Below are positions 53,639 to 62,261 of a stretch of 64,000 nucleotides of DNA, one piece after another; position 1 is the first letter of the stretch; each line of letters starts with the position of its first letter. The DNA lies in NCBI GenBank assembly GCA_017414435.1, contig JAFQMN010000001.1, positions 124,001 to 188,000 on the forward strand. The letters are read 5' to 3'. Origin of the DNA: Oscillospiraceae bacterium. Its GTDB lineage: Bacteria > Bacillota > Clostridia > Oscillospirales > Ruminococcaceae. The notes beneath the pieces were generated by a model. That model was not told the origin of the DNA. It did not search any database and saw only the letters and a list, made by a program, of their open reading frames with translations. The position numbers were made by a program, and so were the translations under genes.

Positions 53639-55759
53639 ATGCTCACAAAGATTAAAAAAAGAGACGGAAAACTGGTTCCGTTTATGAGAGATAAAATAAC
53701 TTGGGCTATTTTTAAAGCTGCAAGTAATGTTGGAGGAGACGATTGGGAGTTAGCCTCTAAATTATGCGACAAAGTTATTGAACTAGCAGAGGAAGAATAC
53801 CCAGATTCAATTGCAGAGGTTGAAGGAGTCCAAGATATTGTAGAAAAGGTGCTTATTAAAAACGGGCACGCTAAAACCGCAAAAGCATTTATTCTTTACC
53901 GTGAAAAGCGTAAAACAATTAGAGAAAATAACGCTTTGGTGGATGCTACAGCAGATATGTTTACACAATATTTAGATGATGAAAGCTGGGAAATTAAAGA
54001 AAACTCTAATATGCAAAAATCTATAAACGGTATGAACAACTATATTAGAGAAGCATTTACCAAACAATATTGGCTAAATGAAGTCTATTCGGCAGATATT
54101 AGAGAAGCTCATAATTCAGGCGATATTCATATTCACGATTTAGGATTTTTTGGTGCATATTGTGCCGGATGGGATCTTTCGCAACTCTTAACAAACGGGT
54201 TTGGCGGAGTTAACGGTAAGGTTGAATCAAAGCCGGCAAGGCATCTGCGTTCGTTTTTAGGTCAGGTTGTAAATTCAACTTTTGTAACTCAAGGCGAAAC
54301 TGCTGGCGCTCAAGCTTGGTCTTCGTTCGATACTTATTGCGCACCGTTTATAAGGTACGACCACATGGGCTATGAAGCAGTGAAACAAGCCTTGCAAGAG
54401 TTTATTTTTAACTTAAATGTGCCCACAAGAGTAGGGTTCCAATGCCCGTTTTCTAACATAACATTAGATGTAGTAGTGCCTTCTACACTCAAAGACCGCC
54501 ATGTTATTTGGGGCGGGCAGATAATGGACGATACATATGGTGACTTTCAGGAAGAAATGAACATGTTTAACATGGCTTTTTGCGATGTTATGATGGCAGG
54601 AGATTCTAAAGGTCGTGTGTTTACATTCCCGATTCCAACAATTAATGTTACAAGAGATTTTGACTGGGATAGTCCGGTTGTTAATAAGTTGATGGAAATA
54701 ACCTGCAAGTATGGTATTCCTTATTTTTCAAACTATATAAATTCAGATCTTTCACCAGAAGATGCACTTTCTATGTGCTGCAGATTAAGACTCAACACAA
54801 AAGAGCTGCGTAAGCGTGGTGGCGGGCTATTTGGCTCTAACCCGTTAACCGGTTCGATTGGTGTGGTAACAATCAATCTGCCAAGAGCAGCATTTTTATC
54901 TAAAACCAAAACAGAATATAAAGAACGTATTGCACGTTTAATAAATATTGCAAAATCTAGCTTAGAGATGAAGCGCAAGATTGTTGAAGAGCAAACAAAG
55001 AGAGGGCTTTACCCATATTCTGCAAATTATTTAAAAGGGCTTTACGACCGCACAGGGCAGTATTGGTTCAACCACTTTAACACAATAGGTTTGGTTGGAA
55101 TGAATGAAGCTTGTGAAAACTTTTTAGGTCTGGGGCATGACTTAACTACCAAAGAAGGTCAAGAGTTTGCAATAGAAACTCTGAGCTTTATGCGTGAAAA
55201 GATAAAAATATTACAGGAAGAAACTGGGCATTACTATAATCTAGAGGCAACTCCGGCAGAGGCAACAAGTTACCGTTTGGCTAAGAAAGATGTTGAAAAA
55301 TATCCAAATATTATTACTGCGGGCGATGAAGTGCCATATTACACAAATTCGTCGCAATTGCCGGTTGGGTTTACAGATGATATATTCGAAACTTTAGAAC
55401 TTCAAGATGATCTGCAGAGCATGTATACAGGCGGAACTGTGCTGCACTTCTATTTGGGCGAAAGTATTCAGGATATAGAAATTGCAAAAACATTGATCAA
55501 AAAGATATTTACTAATTATAAACTACCGTATATTTCATTAACGCCAACATTTTCCGTTTGCCCAGACCATGGCTATATTTCTGGTGAACATTTTAACTGC
55601 CCGGATTGTGGTAAAGAAGCAGAGGTTTGGAGCCGTGTTGTTGGTTATTTAAGGCCGGTTCAGAATTACAACAAGGGCAAGTATGCAGAATATATGGATC
55701 GTAAGAAGTATAAAATTAAATGCGACAAGCAAAAAAACAAAGATGAAGTAATTGCGTAA
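53639..55759 (+). CDS. nrdD: Anaerobic ribonucleoside-triphosphate reductase
   Basis: A 706-residue glycyl-radical ribonucleotide reductase for dNTP synthesis without oxygen. It has an N-terminal ATP-cone (KIKKRDGKLVPFMRDKI), DIHIHDLGFFGAYCAGWDL, the C-terminal zinc site (SVCPDHGYISGEHFNCPDCG) and the radical Gly in RVVGYLRPVQNYNKGKY. ATG follows AAGGGGGAACTTTCAAG. The activase gene nrdG is not adjacent; a terminator follows directly, so nrdG must be elsewhere. Confidence 0.96.
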   Translation: MLTKIKKRDGKLVPFMRDKITWAIFKAASNVGGDDWELASKLCDKVIELAEEEYPDSIAEVEGVQDIVEKVLIKNGHAKTAKAFILYREKRKTIRENNALVDATADMFTQYLDDESWEIKENSNMQKSINGMNNYIREAFTKQYWLNEVYSADIREAHNSGDIHIHDLGFFGAYCAGWDLSQLLTNGFGGVNGKVESKPARHLRSFLGQVVNSTFVTQGETAGAQAWSSFDTYCAPFIRYDHMGYEAVKQALQEFIFNLNVPTRVGFQCPFSNITLDVVVPSTLKDRHVIWGGQIMDDTYGDFQEEMNMFNMAFCDVMMAGDSKGRVFTFPIPTINVTRDFDWDSPVVNKLMEITCKYGIPYFSNYINSDLSPEDALSMCCRLRLNTKELRKRGGGLFGSNPLTGSIGVVTINLPRAAFLSKTKTEYKERIARLINIAKSSLEMKRKIVEEQTKRGLYPYSANYLKGLYDRTGQYWFNHFNTIGLVGMNEACENFLGLGHDLTTKEGQEFAIETLSFMREKIKILQEETGHYYNLEATPAEATSYRLAKKDVEKYPNIITAGDEVPYYTNSSQLPVGFTDDIFETLELQDDLQSMYTGGTVLHFYLGESIQDIEIAKTLIKKIFTNYKLPYISLTPTFSVCPDHGYISGEHFNCPDCGKEAEVWSRVVGYLRPVQNYNKGKYAEYMDRKKYKIKCDKQKNKDEVIA

Positions 55760-55777
55760 GTGAATTAGAATAAGCAT

Positions 55778-55803
55778 AAAAGCCCTGCAAAGCAGGGCTT
55801 TTT
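55778..55803 (+). terminator. nrdD terminator
   Basis: AAAAGCCCTGC, AAA loop, GCAGGGCTTTTT. About 18 bases after the stop codon. Confidence 0.9.
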
Positions 55804-55839
55804 AGTTAACAATTTAATAAAAAAATATAAAAAAGTATG

Positions 55840-56010
55840 TTTTGCGGATTTATAAATTTAAATATAAATATTCTCCCGTGAAGCGAGGGATAATTAATTT
55901 ACTAATTTTCAAAAAAGCACAAAAAAAGTGGGGGTTGCGGCTTTATTAAAGCGTTTTTTTAATTTTGTTCCACGTGGAACAAATGTTGATAACTTTTTTG
56001 TGCGTAATTT
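55840..56010. repeat. Dispersed repeat with parS-type palindrome
   Basis: Degenerate hairpin at about 55866-55894 (TTCTCCCGTGAAGCGAGGGA), the AAAAAAGCACAAAAAAAGTG...GCGGCTTTATTAAA module and the perfect palindrome TGTTCCACGTGGAACA (55966-55981), followed by GTTGATAACTTTTTTGTGCG. The most complete example of the mosaic repeat, immediately before cinA. Confidence 0.78.
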
Positions 56011-56025
56011 AGGAGGGGAATTTTG

Positions 56026-56508
56026 ATGAATAAATGGCAGAAAGTAGTTGAGGAGTTTATAAAACAAGATTTAACAATTAGCACAGTTGAATCTTGCACG
56101 GGCGGGCTTTTAGCAGGTGAGATTACAAAAATACCGGGGGCTTCTAAAGTTTTTTTTGGCGGGCTTGTAACATATTCAAACGAACTAAAAAGCAGGCTAC
56201 TTAATATAGACATGGAAATTATAAATAAGTATACTGCTGTTAGTTCACAGGCTGCAACGCTGATGGCAGAGAATGGCCGCAAGTTGATGCAAACTGATTT
56301 TTGCATTGCAGTAACCGGTTATGCAGGACCTTGGGCGCCAGAGGCTGCTTTGGTGGGGCAGGTATTTATTGCAATTTCTAAAGAGGGTGCAACAGAAGTG
56401 TGGGACCTAGCGAAAATGGGCAGTTTACATGAGTTAAGCCGAGATGAAATTAGATTGAAAACTATTAGTGCTGCGGCAGATTTCTTATCAGATTTTTACA
56501 ATTTATAA
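56026..56508 (+). CDS. CinA C-terminal domain / nicotinamide-nucleotide amidase
   Basis: A 160-residue PncC-type enzyme that deamidates nicotinamide mononucleotide, present without the N-terminal CinA domain. Motifs: TVESCTGGLLAGEITKIPGASKVF (broken here in two: TVESCTGGLLAGEI and PGASKVFFGGLVTYSNELK) and CIAVTGYAGPWAPE near 110. The common GIAGP is replaced by GYAGP. ATG follows AGGAGGGGAATTTTG. Length and motifs support activity. Confidence 0.88.
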   Translation: MNKWQKVVEEFIKQDLTISTVESCTGGLLAGEITKIPGASKVFFGGLVTYSNELKSRLLNIDMEIINKYTAVSSQAATLMAENGRKLMQTDFCIAVTGYAGPWAPEAALVGQVFIAISKEGATEVWDLAKMGSLHELSRDEIRLKTISAAADFLSDFYNL

Positions 56509-56517
56509 TCGGGTTTT

Positions 56518-56658
56518 ATGGAAAATCAACCAAAAAATCATGTTGTTTATGAAACGGGACTAGCTAAGAAATTTCGGTTAAGTGCACAGTTAATTTATGT
56601 AAATAAAGCAAGTAGATCAATAAAAACAAAAGGATGTACAATAAAATTTGATAAATAA
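56518..56658 (+). CDS. Possible 46-residue small protein
   Basis: A short basic reading (MENQPKNHVVYETGLAKKFR, then ends IKFDK) 9 bases after cinA. No strong ribosome binding site, no family recognised. Could be chance. Confidence 0.22.
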   Translation: MENQPKNHVVYETGLAKKFRLSAQLIYVNKASRSIKTKGCTIKFDK

Positions 56659-56715
56659 TTAGCAAAAGCAACAAAAATATCCTGCATTATCATGAATGGA
56701 GGAATATTTGGCGGT

Positions 56716-56744
56716 TTGACAAATTGGAGATTTTTTTATATAAT
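56716..56744 (+). promoter_or_regulatory. Consensus sigma-A promoter of the 3D-domain gene
   Basis: TTGACA (56716-56721), 17-bp spacer, TATAAT (56739-56744): a perfect consensus, about 80 bases before the gene at 56826. Confidence 0.8.
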
Positions 56745-56825
56745 ATAAATGTTGTGACTATAAGGTGATTGCAACACAATAAATAAAACTTAATTTATTG
56801 GCATATCTGTTTTCGGTTAGATTTC

Positions 56826-57818
56826 TTGCAAAAAAATGATTTTAAGTTGGCTTTGCAAGAAGACAAAGGGGGCATTTATATTTTAAAAAAGCAGATGAGT
56901 TTGTTTGCATTACTTATTTGTAGCTTTGCTTTATTTGTAATCTGCCAAACAAAAACTTTTGCTTATAAAAGGGATGCAAAATCTTTTGTTATGAGCATGG
57001 ATGAGTATACGGATTGGCGCATAGAAAATGATCAAACATATGCGCAAGGCTCAATGCAAACAGTAACCATAAACATAGATGGAGAAGAATATACAAAAAC
57101 TTTCCATGGAGATAAAGTTAAAGACGCTATATATCTTTTTGGAATAGACCTTGAGGATACTGATGAAGTTAATTTAGATGTAGAAAAGCCACTAGAAGAT
57201 GGTGACACAATTATTATTACCAGCAAAGAGGGCAATGGAGAAAAAAGTTTTATTCATTTTACACCTCTTTTGCCAGACGGAAAAAAACGTATAATTTTCA
57301 CGAATGGTAGTCCGAATCCTCAAAGAAAGATTTATGACTTTGATGAAAATACTTCTATTGATATAGATTTTTTAAAAAATCTTGTGGAAAAAGAAGGTTT
57401 AAAGGATTATAAACGTATTTGGGTCTATGTTGGTAAGACGGGTACACCGCTTTCTGCATTAACCAAAGGCTTTGAAGATGTGGAATTAGATTCGAATAAC
57501 AAACCTAAAAAATATTTAAAGAAGTTAGACAATATGAACTCGGTAGCCTATTCTGCAAATAATAGGAGAACTAGAGTTAGCTGGGATAATAGAACCACAA
57601 TACCAGGTTATGTTGCAGTGGATCCAGATAAAATTCCTTATGGAACCAAACTATTTATTGTGAGTGAAGATGGAAGTTTTGTTTATGGCAATGCAATAGC
57701 TGCAGATACAGGGAAAGGGCTTAAAGCTGGAACGTGTGACTTTGATCTGATTATAGATAGTTATGAAGAATCATGTTGGTTTGGAAGAAAGTATTTAGAA
57801 GCATATATTGTTGGTTAG
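56826..57818 (+). CDS. Secreted 3D-domain cell wall protein (YabE-like)
   Basis: A 330-residue exported protein with a signal sequence (ILKKQMSLFALLICSFALF, about 19-37), a DUF348-like module (MQTVTINIDGEEYTKTF...VKDAIYLFGIDL, about 77-130) and a C-terminal 3D domain with conserved Asp residues: GYVAVDPDKIPYGTKLFI, AADTG and CDFDLIIDSYEE. Related proteins such as YabE act on peptidoglycan. The start is uncertain: TTG at 56826 or a non-ATG start nearer GGGGGC; an internal ATG at 56895 would lose the basic end of the signal peptide. Confidence 0.8.
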   Translation: MQKNDFKLALQEDKGGIYILKKQMSLFALLICSFALFVICQTKTFAYKRDAKSFVMSMDEYTDWRIENDQTYAQGSMQTVTINIDGEEYTKTFHGDKVKDAIYLFGIDLEDTDEVNLDVEKPLEDGDTIIITSKEGNGEKSFIHFTPLLPDGKKRIIFTNGSPNPQRKIYDFDENTSIDIDFLKNLVEKEGLKDYKRIWVYVGKTGTPLSALTKGFEDVELDSNNKPKKYLKKLDNMNSVAYSANNRRTRVSWDNRTTIPGYVAVDPDKIPYGTKLFIVSEDGSFVYGNAIAADTGKGLKAGTCDFDLIIDSYEESCWFGRKYLEAYIVG

Positions 57819-57856
57819 AGTAAATGTATTGAATTTAAGAAGATAGATTTTGCCAT

Positions 57857-57897
57857 AAGGCTAGCACTTTTTAAAAAGTGCTAGCCTTTATTTTTTT
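57857..57897 (+). terminator. Terminator of the 3D-domain gene
   Basis: Perfect 16-bp stem AAGGCTAGCACTTTTT and complement, then a T-rich tail (TTATTTTTTT). Confidence 0.9.
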
Positions 57898-57959
57898 GCT
57901 GGCAAAAATTATGTTTTTTGAAATTTTTGCAGAAAACTTTTTTGCCGAACTCAAAAGAG

Positions 57960-58020
57960 TTCGACAAAAAACGACACCGGGGGGGGTAGTATTGAAATTG
58001 GCGCTTGGGAACTATATAAT
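57960..58020 (+). promoter_or_regulatory. Spo0A-box promoter of the second CXXX operon
   Basis: TTCGACA (57960-57966) and a weaker AACGACA (57970-57976) 10 bp apart, eight G, -35 TTGAAA (57992-57997), 17-bp spacer, -10 TATAAT (58015-58020). About 95 bases before the maturase start. Confidence 0.7.
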
Positions 58021-58115
58021 TAACGAAAAACATGAAAAAGTAGGGTATAAACTTTTAACCAATAGAAAAATTCTAGACGTAAATTTTATAAATATGGAGG
58101 AGGATTATAGCTAAA

Positions 58116-60224
58116 ATGTTAAAAGAGAGTACTATTAAATTTGGGAAATTATATCCATCGTTCGAACATGGGCATGCAAATAATATTACATTTTGTGTAA
58201 CAGAAGAATGCAATTTAAGGTGTAAATATTGTTATCTTGTTAGTAAGAATAATAAAAAGAAGATGACTTTTGATATTGCAAAAAAAGCAGTTGATTATTT
58301 TTTATCTGCGCGGGGTATTTATGATGAACCCTCTATTGTTTGGGATTTTATTGGTGGGGAACCGTTTTTGGAAATTGATCTTATTGATAAGATAAGTGAT
58401 TACATATGCTTAAAAATGTATGAAATGAAATCACCTTGGTTTGACAATTACATGTTCAATTTCTCTACTAACGGTTTGAATTATGATGATGAAAAAGTGC
58501 AAAATTACATTAAAAAAAATATTAAACATATGTCTGTGGGGTTTAGTGTTGATGGTAATAAAATAAAACATGATACACAAAGAATATACCCAGACGGTAG
58601 GGGCTCTTATGATGATGTTGTTAAAAATGTTCCTTTATGGCTGAGCCAAATTAAAAACACATCAACAAAAGCAACTTTTTCTCATGATGATCTACCTTAT
58701 TTGAAAGATAGCATAATTAGTCTTTGGGATTTAGGTATTAAAAATATTAGTGCTAATGTTGTGTTTGAAAATGTTTGGTCTGAAGATGATCCGTTAATTT
58801 TTGAAGAGCAGTTAAAATCTTTAGCTGACTATATAATTGAGAATGATATCTTTGAGAAAGAAGGATATAGTGTTAGATTTTTTGACCCTAACACCGGGTT
58901 GCCAATGTCGGATGTTCGTAATAAACATAGGTATTGCGGATCTGGAAAAGCAGCAGCTGTAGATTGCGATGGGAATATTTTACCGTGTATTCGGTTTACT
59001 GATTTTTCTTTGAATAATAAAAAGAAATTAGCAATTGGAAATGTTTTTGATGGAGTATCTTTAGATAAATTAAAGCCTTTTAAAGCTCTCTCTATTAATC
59101 GAATTAATGATGATGAATGTAAAGATTGTAAAGTGGCTAGTGGTTGCACCACTTGCATAGGGCTTTGTTACGATGATTCTCCTTCGGGGAGTATATTAAA
59201 AAAACGTGTTAAATACAACTGTGAGATGCATAAAGCTAATGTTAGAGCAATTGATTATTTTTGGGATAAAATAGAAAGCAAACTTAATGGCAGGGCAAAC
59301 CCAAGGAAGGTGCTAAAAGAACAATATTACGCCGGATTGCAATATTTTTTAGTTATATATACAGATGAAAAAGCTGTCCCTCACTGTAGTTATTCTAATG
59401 TAAAAAAAGATAATAAATATAGTTGTATGGACAAATCTACTATAGACAAAGCGTTATCTTTTGCTGAAAAAAATCTGATGCAACCAATTTTTATTGGTAG
59501 TGCACCGCAGGAATATGCAAATTATGCTCAAGTTATATCACATAAATTTTCTCAGTCTAAATCAAGTGAGATATTAGTTGTGAAAAACGATGAAAAGGTT
59601 GATAAATTTTCAAATGTATTTATTTTACACATTGAAAATGCTTTTTTAGGCAAATTATTTGAAATTGTTAAAAATTTATTCGAAGTAAATCATGCAAGAA
59701 GAGTAAATATTATTCTTGATGAATTAGAGTATATGAAAAAGTATGATTTAAACGAATATGAAAATCAGCTGAAGAAAATAGGGGATTATATATTAAATTC
59801 AAATAAGGTTCTAAAAGTAAACGTTTTAAACGGGGCAGAGGGTATTCATGAAGAGGAAACAAATTTTGTAGATGGCTGTGGCTGTGGAGTAAAAACATTT
59901 GCGGTTATGCCAAATGGTAAATTGTATGTTTGTCCGGCATTTTATTTCGAAGATCCCAATTTATCTGTGGGAGATCTTGACAATGGTATAACGTTTAATT
60001 ACAAAGATGAATTTGATGTAAAGAATTTTTTAGATTGTAATATTTGTAAAAATTACAATTGTAAACGCTGTGTATACTTGAACAAAAAAATGACAAACGA
60101 GTATACAATTCCACCGGAGATACAGTGCACAGTGAGTAAAATTGAAACAGAAATCGGAGAGGAATTAAAAAAACAACTAGCTATTAAAGCGAAAGATTTA
60201 CTTAAGGAGATGGATGAAATATGA
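58116..60224 (+). CDS. Radical SAM/SPASM CXXX-repeat peptide maturase, fused (second copy)
   Basis: A 702-residue paralogue of the protein at 2186-4276 with the same two-part structure. First half: C32, C36 and C39 (CNLRCKYC), FIGGEPFLEIDL, and SPASM Cys (YCGSGKAAAVDCDGNILPC; CKDCKVASGCTTC). Second half from about residue 410 (LQYFLVIYTDEK) ends with the maturase block VDGCGCGVKTFAVMPNGKLY, CNICKNYNCKRCVYLN and YTIPPEIQC. RBS GGAGGAGG. The order maturase, small partner, precursors is the same as in the first cluster. Substrates are the two peptides at 60569 and 60784. Confidence 0.87.
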   Translation: MLKESTIKFGKLYPSFEHGHANNITFCVTEECNLRCKYCYLVSKNNKKKMTFDIAKKAVDYFLSARGIYDEPSIVWDFIGGEPFLEIDLIDKISDYICLKMYEMKSPWFDNYMFNFSTNGLNYDDEKVQNYIKKNIKHMSVGFSVDGNKIKHDTQRIYPDGRGSYDDVVKNVPLWLSQIKNTSTKATFSHDDLPYLKDSIISLWDLGIKNISANVVFENVWSEDDPLIFEEQLKSLADYIIENDIFEKEGYSVRFFDPNTGLPMSDVRNKHRYCGSGKAAAVDCDGNILPCIRFTDFSLNNKKKLAIGNVFDGVSLDKLKPFKALSINRINDDECKDCKVASGCTTCIGLCYDDSPSGSILKKRVKYNCEMHKANVRAIDYFWDKIESKLNGRANPRKVLKEQYYAGLQYFLVIYTDEKAVPHCSYSNVKKDNKYSCMDKSTIDKALSFAEKNLMQPIFIGSAPQEYANYAQVISHKFSQSKSSEILVVKNDEKVDKFSNVFILHIENAFLGKLFEIVKNLFEVNHARRVNIILDELEYMKKYDLNEYENQLKKIGDYILNSNKVLKVNVLNGAEGIHEEETNFVDGCGCGVKTFAVMPNGKLYVCPAFYFEDPNLSVGDLDNGITFNYKDEFDVKNFLDCNICKNYNCKRCVYLNKKMTNEYTIPPEIQCTVSKIETEIGEELKKQLAIKAKDLLKEMDEI

Positions 60225-60505
60225 GCAAAACAAACATTCAAATTTTAGGTGAAGAAAAAGATAAAATTTACAGGTTGAATCGCCGGTTAGATGCGTTAAC
60301 TGAATTGCTAGAAAAAGTTAATAATGGAACGCTTAGCGTGGAGGTGAAGGATATAGATATTTTAACAAACAGTTTAAAAAATGATATAGAGCTTTGCAAA
60401 GCAAGGATTCAAAAGTGGTGGAATATAATAATTAAAAAATATAACCTTCCTCGCGATAAGAAATTTATGGTTTATTTTGAAGAAGGAGAAATTACTATTA
60501 GATAA
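60221..60505 (+). CDS. CXXX-repeat peptide modification accessory protein (second copy)
   Basis: A 94-residue charged helical protein. EKDKIYRLNRRLDALTELLE near the N-terminus matches the partner protein of cluster one (1932-2198), as does the end WW..II.KY....YFEEGEIT. It overlaps the maturase stop by 4 bases (ATGA), so is translationally coupled. Its function in the complex is unknown. Confidence 0.8.
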   Translation: MSKTNIQILGEEKDKIYRLNRRLDALTELLEKVNNGTLSVEVKDIDILTNSLKNDIELCKARIQKWWNIIIKKYNLPRDKKFMVYFEEGEITIR

Positions 60506-60568
60506 TATATAAATCCAAGTTACCAGCTTTTTATACGTACAGAAATAAGAAATGGAGGTGGGAAAAAT

Positions 60569-60736
60569 ATGAGTCATTTGGTGGGAAAGGAATTCTTTGA
60601 ATATGATAATGAAGTAACAGATTGCAACAATAGTTGTTCCCACAGTTGTTCCAATAGTTGTTCTAATGATTGTTGGGGAATGTGTGTGGATGCTGTTACT
60701 GGTCCTTGCGGCGGCGGTCACAACGCATATTATTAG
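60569..60736 (+). CDS. CXXX-repeat RiPP precursor, second cluster (1)
   Basis: A 55-residue peptide; ATG follows AATGGAGGTGGGAAAAAT. The leader is MSHLVGKEFFEYDNEVTD and the core has Cys at 19, 23, 27, 31, 35, 39 and 47 (CNNSCSHSCSNSCSNDCWGM), a nearly perfect CXXX repeat. It ends in HNAYY. Shares HLV and EYD with the next gene but not with cluster one, showing that the leaders of the two clusters differ. Confidence 0.85.
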   Translation: MSHLVGKEFFEYDNEVTDCNNSCSHSCSNSCSNDCWGMCVDAVTGPCGGGHNAYY

Positions 60737-60783
60737 AAGCAAAAAGCAATAAACATATCAACTTATTGAAAGGAGGTGAAAAT

Positions 60784-60912
60784 ATGAACCATTTGGTAGA
60801 AGGCAAAGTTGCTGAGTATGATGAAGCTATGGATTGCAGTAGTGGTTGTGCTAATTCATGTTATGGCAACTGTGATGGTAGTTGTCAAGGCGGGAACAAC
60901 AACTATTATTAG
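60784..60912 (+). CDS. CXXX-repeat RiPP precursor, second cluster (2)
   Basis: A 42-residue peptide; ATG follows GAAAGGAGGTGAAAAT. Leader MNHLVEGKVAEYDEAMD, then Cys at 18, 22, 26, 30 and 34 (CSSGCANSCYGNCDGSC), ending GGNNNYY. Perfect CX3C spacing throughout. Last gene of the operon, before a strong terminator. Confidence 0.88.
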   Translation: MNHLVEGKVAEYDEAMDCSSGCANSCYGNCDGSCQGGNNNYY

Positions 60913-60919
60913 TGGTTTT

Positions 60920-60952
60920 AACCCCGGTTCTTTAGACCGGGGTTATTTTTTT
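60920..60952 (+). terminator. Terminator of the second CXXX operon
   Basis: TAACCCCGGT stem, 6-base loop, complement then T7. Confidence 0.92.
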
Positions 60953-61148
60953 GCTTAAAAATGATTTGTTATAATAAAATTTTCATCTTAATATTTAAAG
61001 TGGAGGGTGTAGGTATTTAGTTGTAAAAAAGACAATAAAACAATGCTAATTTACTTATTTTTTGGGTTTGCATTCCACATGTTTTTATGGTATAATTTTT
61101 TTAATATTAAAAGTTATATAATAATTAGAACTAGAGGTGGAGTGTTAA

Positions 61149-62243
61149 TTGAAGCTGGGAATAGTAGGGCTACCTAACGTTGGCAAGAGCACATTGTTTA
61201 ATGCAATAACCAATGCAGGAGCGCAAAGCGCGAATTATCCGTTTTGCACAATAGAGCCAAACATTGGTGTTGTGAGTGTGCCAGACAAGCGGCTGGATGT
61301 GCTTTGTGATATGTATAAAGCTCAAAATTTAGTGCGCGCAACCATTGAATTTTTAGATATTGCGGGCCTAGTCAAAGGGGCATCGCAAGGAGAAGGACTG
61401 GGTAATAAGTTTTTATCTCACATAAGAGAAGTGGATGCAGTAGTTCATGTGGTTAGGTGCTTTATAGACGACGATATTATCCACGTTAATGGCCAGGTTT
61501 CACCCGAAGATGATATTAATATAATTAATTTAGAGTTAGTGCTTTCGGATGTTGAACTGCTAGAGAAGCGAATAGAAAAAACAGAAAAGCTTATAAAAGC
61601 AGATAAAAAATATCAAAAAGAATTAGATTTTTTAAAAAAGTTAAAAGTGTTTTTAGAAGAGGGCAATCTGGCGCGCAATTATTTAGGAACAGAAGAAGAG
61701 CTAGAACTTCTTAAAAGTTTACCGTTGCTTTCTAACAAACCGGTTATTTATGCAGCAAACCTTTCTGAAAATGATTTTAAAAATGGTAATTGGCAGAATG
61801 AATATTTAAAACAAGTAAATGATATTGCAGCAAAAGAAGGGTCTGAAGTAGTACCAATCTCTGCAAGGTTAGAAGAAGAATTGGCAGAACTTTGCTACAG
61901 TGAAAAACAGGAATTTTTACACGATCTAGGCCTTATGGAATCGGGAGTAGATGCATTAATTAAAGCCGGCTACTCTTTGTTAGGGCTAATTTCTTTTTTA
62001 ACTGCAGGGCCCAAAGAAGTGCGGGCCTGGCCTATAAAAAAAGGAACGTGTGCAAAAGAAGCTGCAGGCAAAATTCATTCTGATATTGAACGAGGCTTTA
62101 TTAAAGCAGAAATTGTAAGTTATGAAGATTTAGTGAATTGCGGTGGGTTTAATTCAGCAAAAGAAGCAGGTTTAGTTAGAGCAGAAGGTAAAGAATATAT
62201 TATGTGTGATGGCGATGTTGTTCTGTTCCGGTTTAATGTTTAG
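61149..62243 (+). CDS. ychF: Ribosome-binding ATPase YchF/Ola1
   Basis: A 364-residue YchF: G1 GLPNVGKST, switch region YPFCTIEPN, G3 DIAGLVKGAS, and C-terminal TGS-like domain (LISFLTAGPKEVRAWPIKKG). The Obg-like family binds ATP better than GTP and acts in ribosome or stress regulation. The start is TTG with AGAGGTGGAGTG upstream. dusB follows after 18 bases. Confidence 0.94.
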   Translation: MKLGIVGLPNVGKSTLFNAITNAGAQSANYPFCTIEPNIGVVSVPDKRLDVLCDMYKAQNLVRATIEFLDIAGLVKGASQGEGLGNKFLSHIREVDAVVHVVRCFIDDDIIHVNGQVSPEDDINIINLELVLSDVELLEKRIEKTEKLIKADKKYQKELDFLKKLKVFLEEGNLARNYLGTEEELELLKSLPLLSNKPVIYAANLSENDFKNGNWQNEYLKQVNDIAAKEGSEVVPISARLEEELAELCYSEKQEFLHDLGLMESGVDALIKAGYSLLGLISFLTAGPKEVRAWPIKKGTCAKEAAGKIHSDIERGFIKAEIVSYEDLVNCGGFNSAKEAGLVRAEGKEYIMCDGDVVLFRFNV

Positions 62244-62261
62244 TTTAAAGGGCGAAGTTTA

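Noticed and set aside
57878..58114. 78-residue reading before the second CXXX maturase
   Set aside because: It runs through the terminator tail and the Spo0A-box promoter; no start signal.
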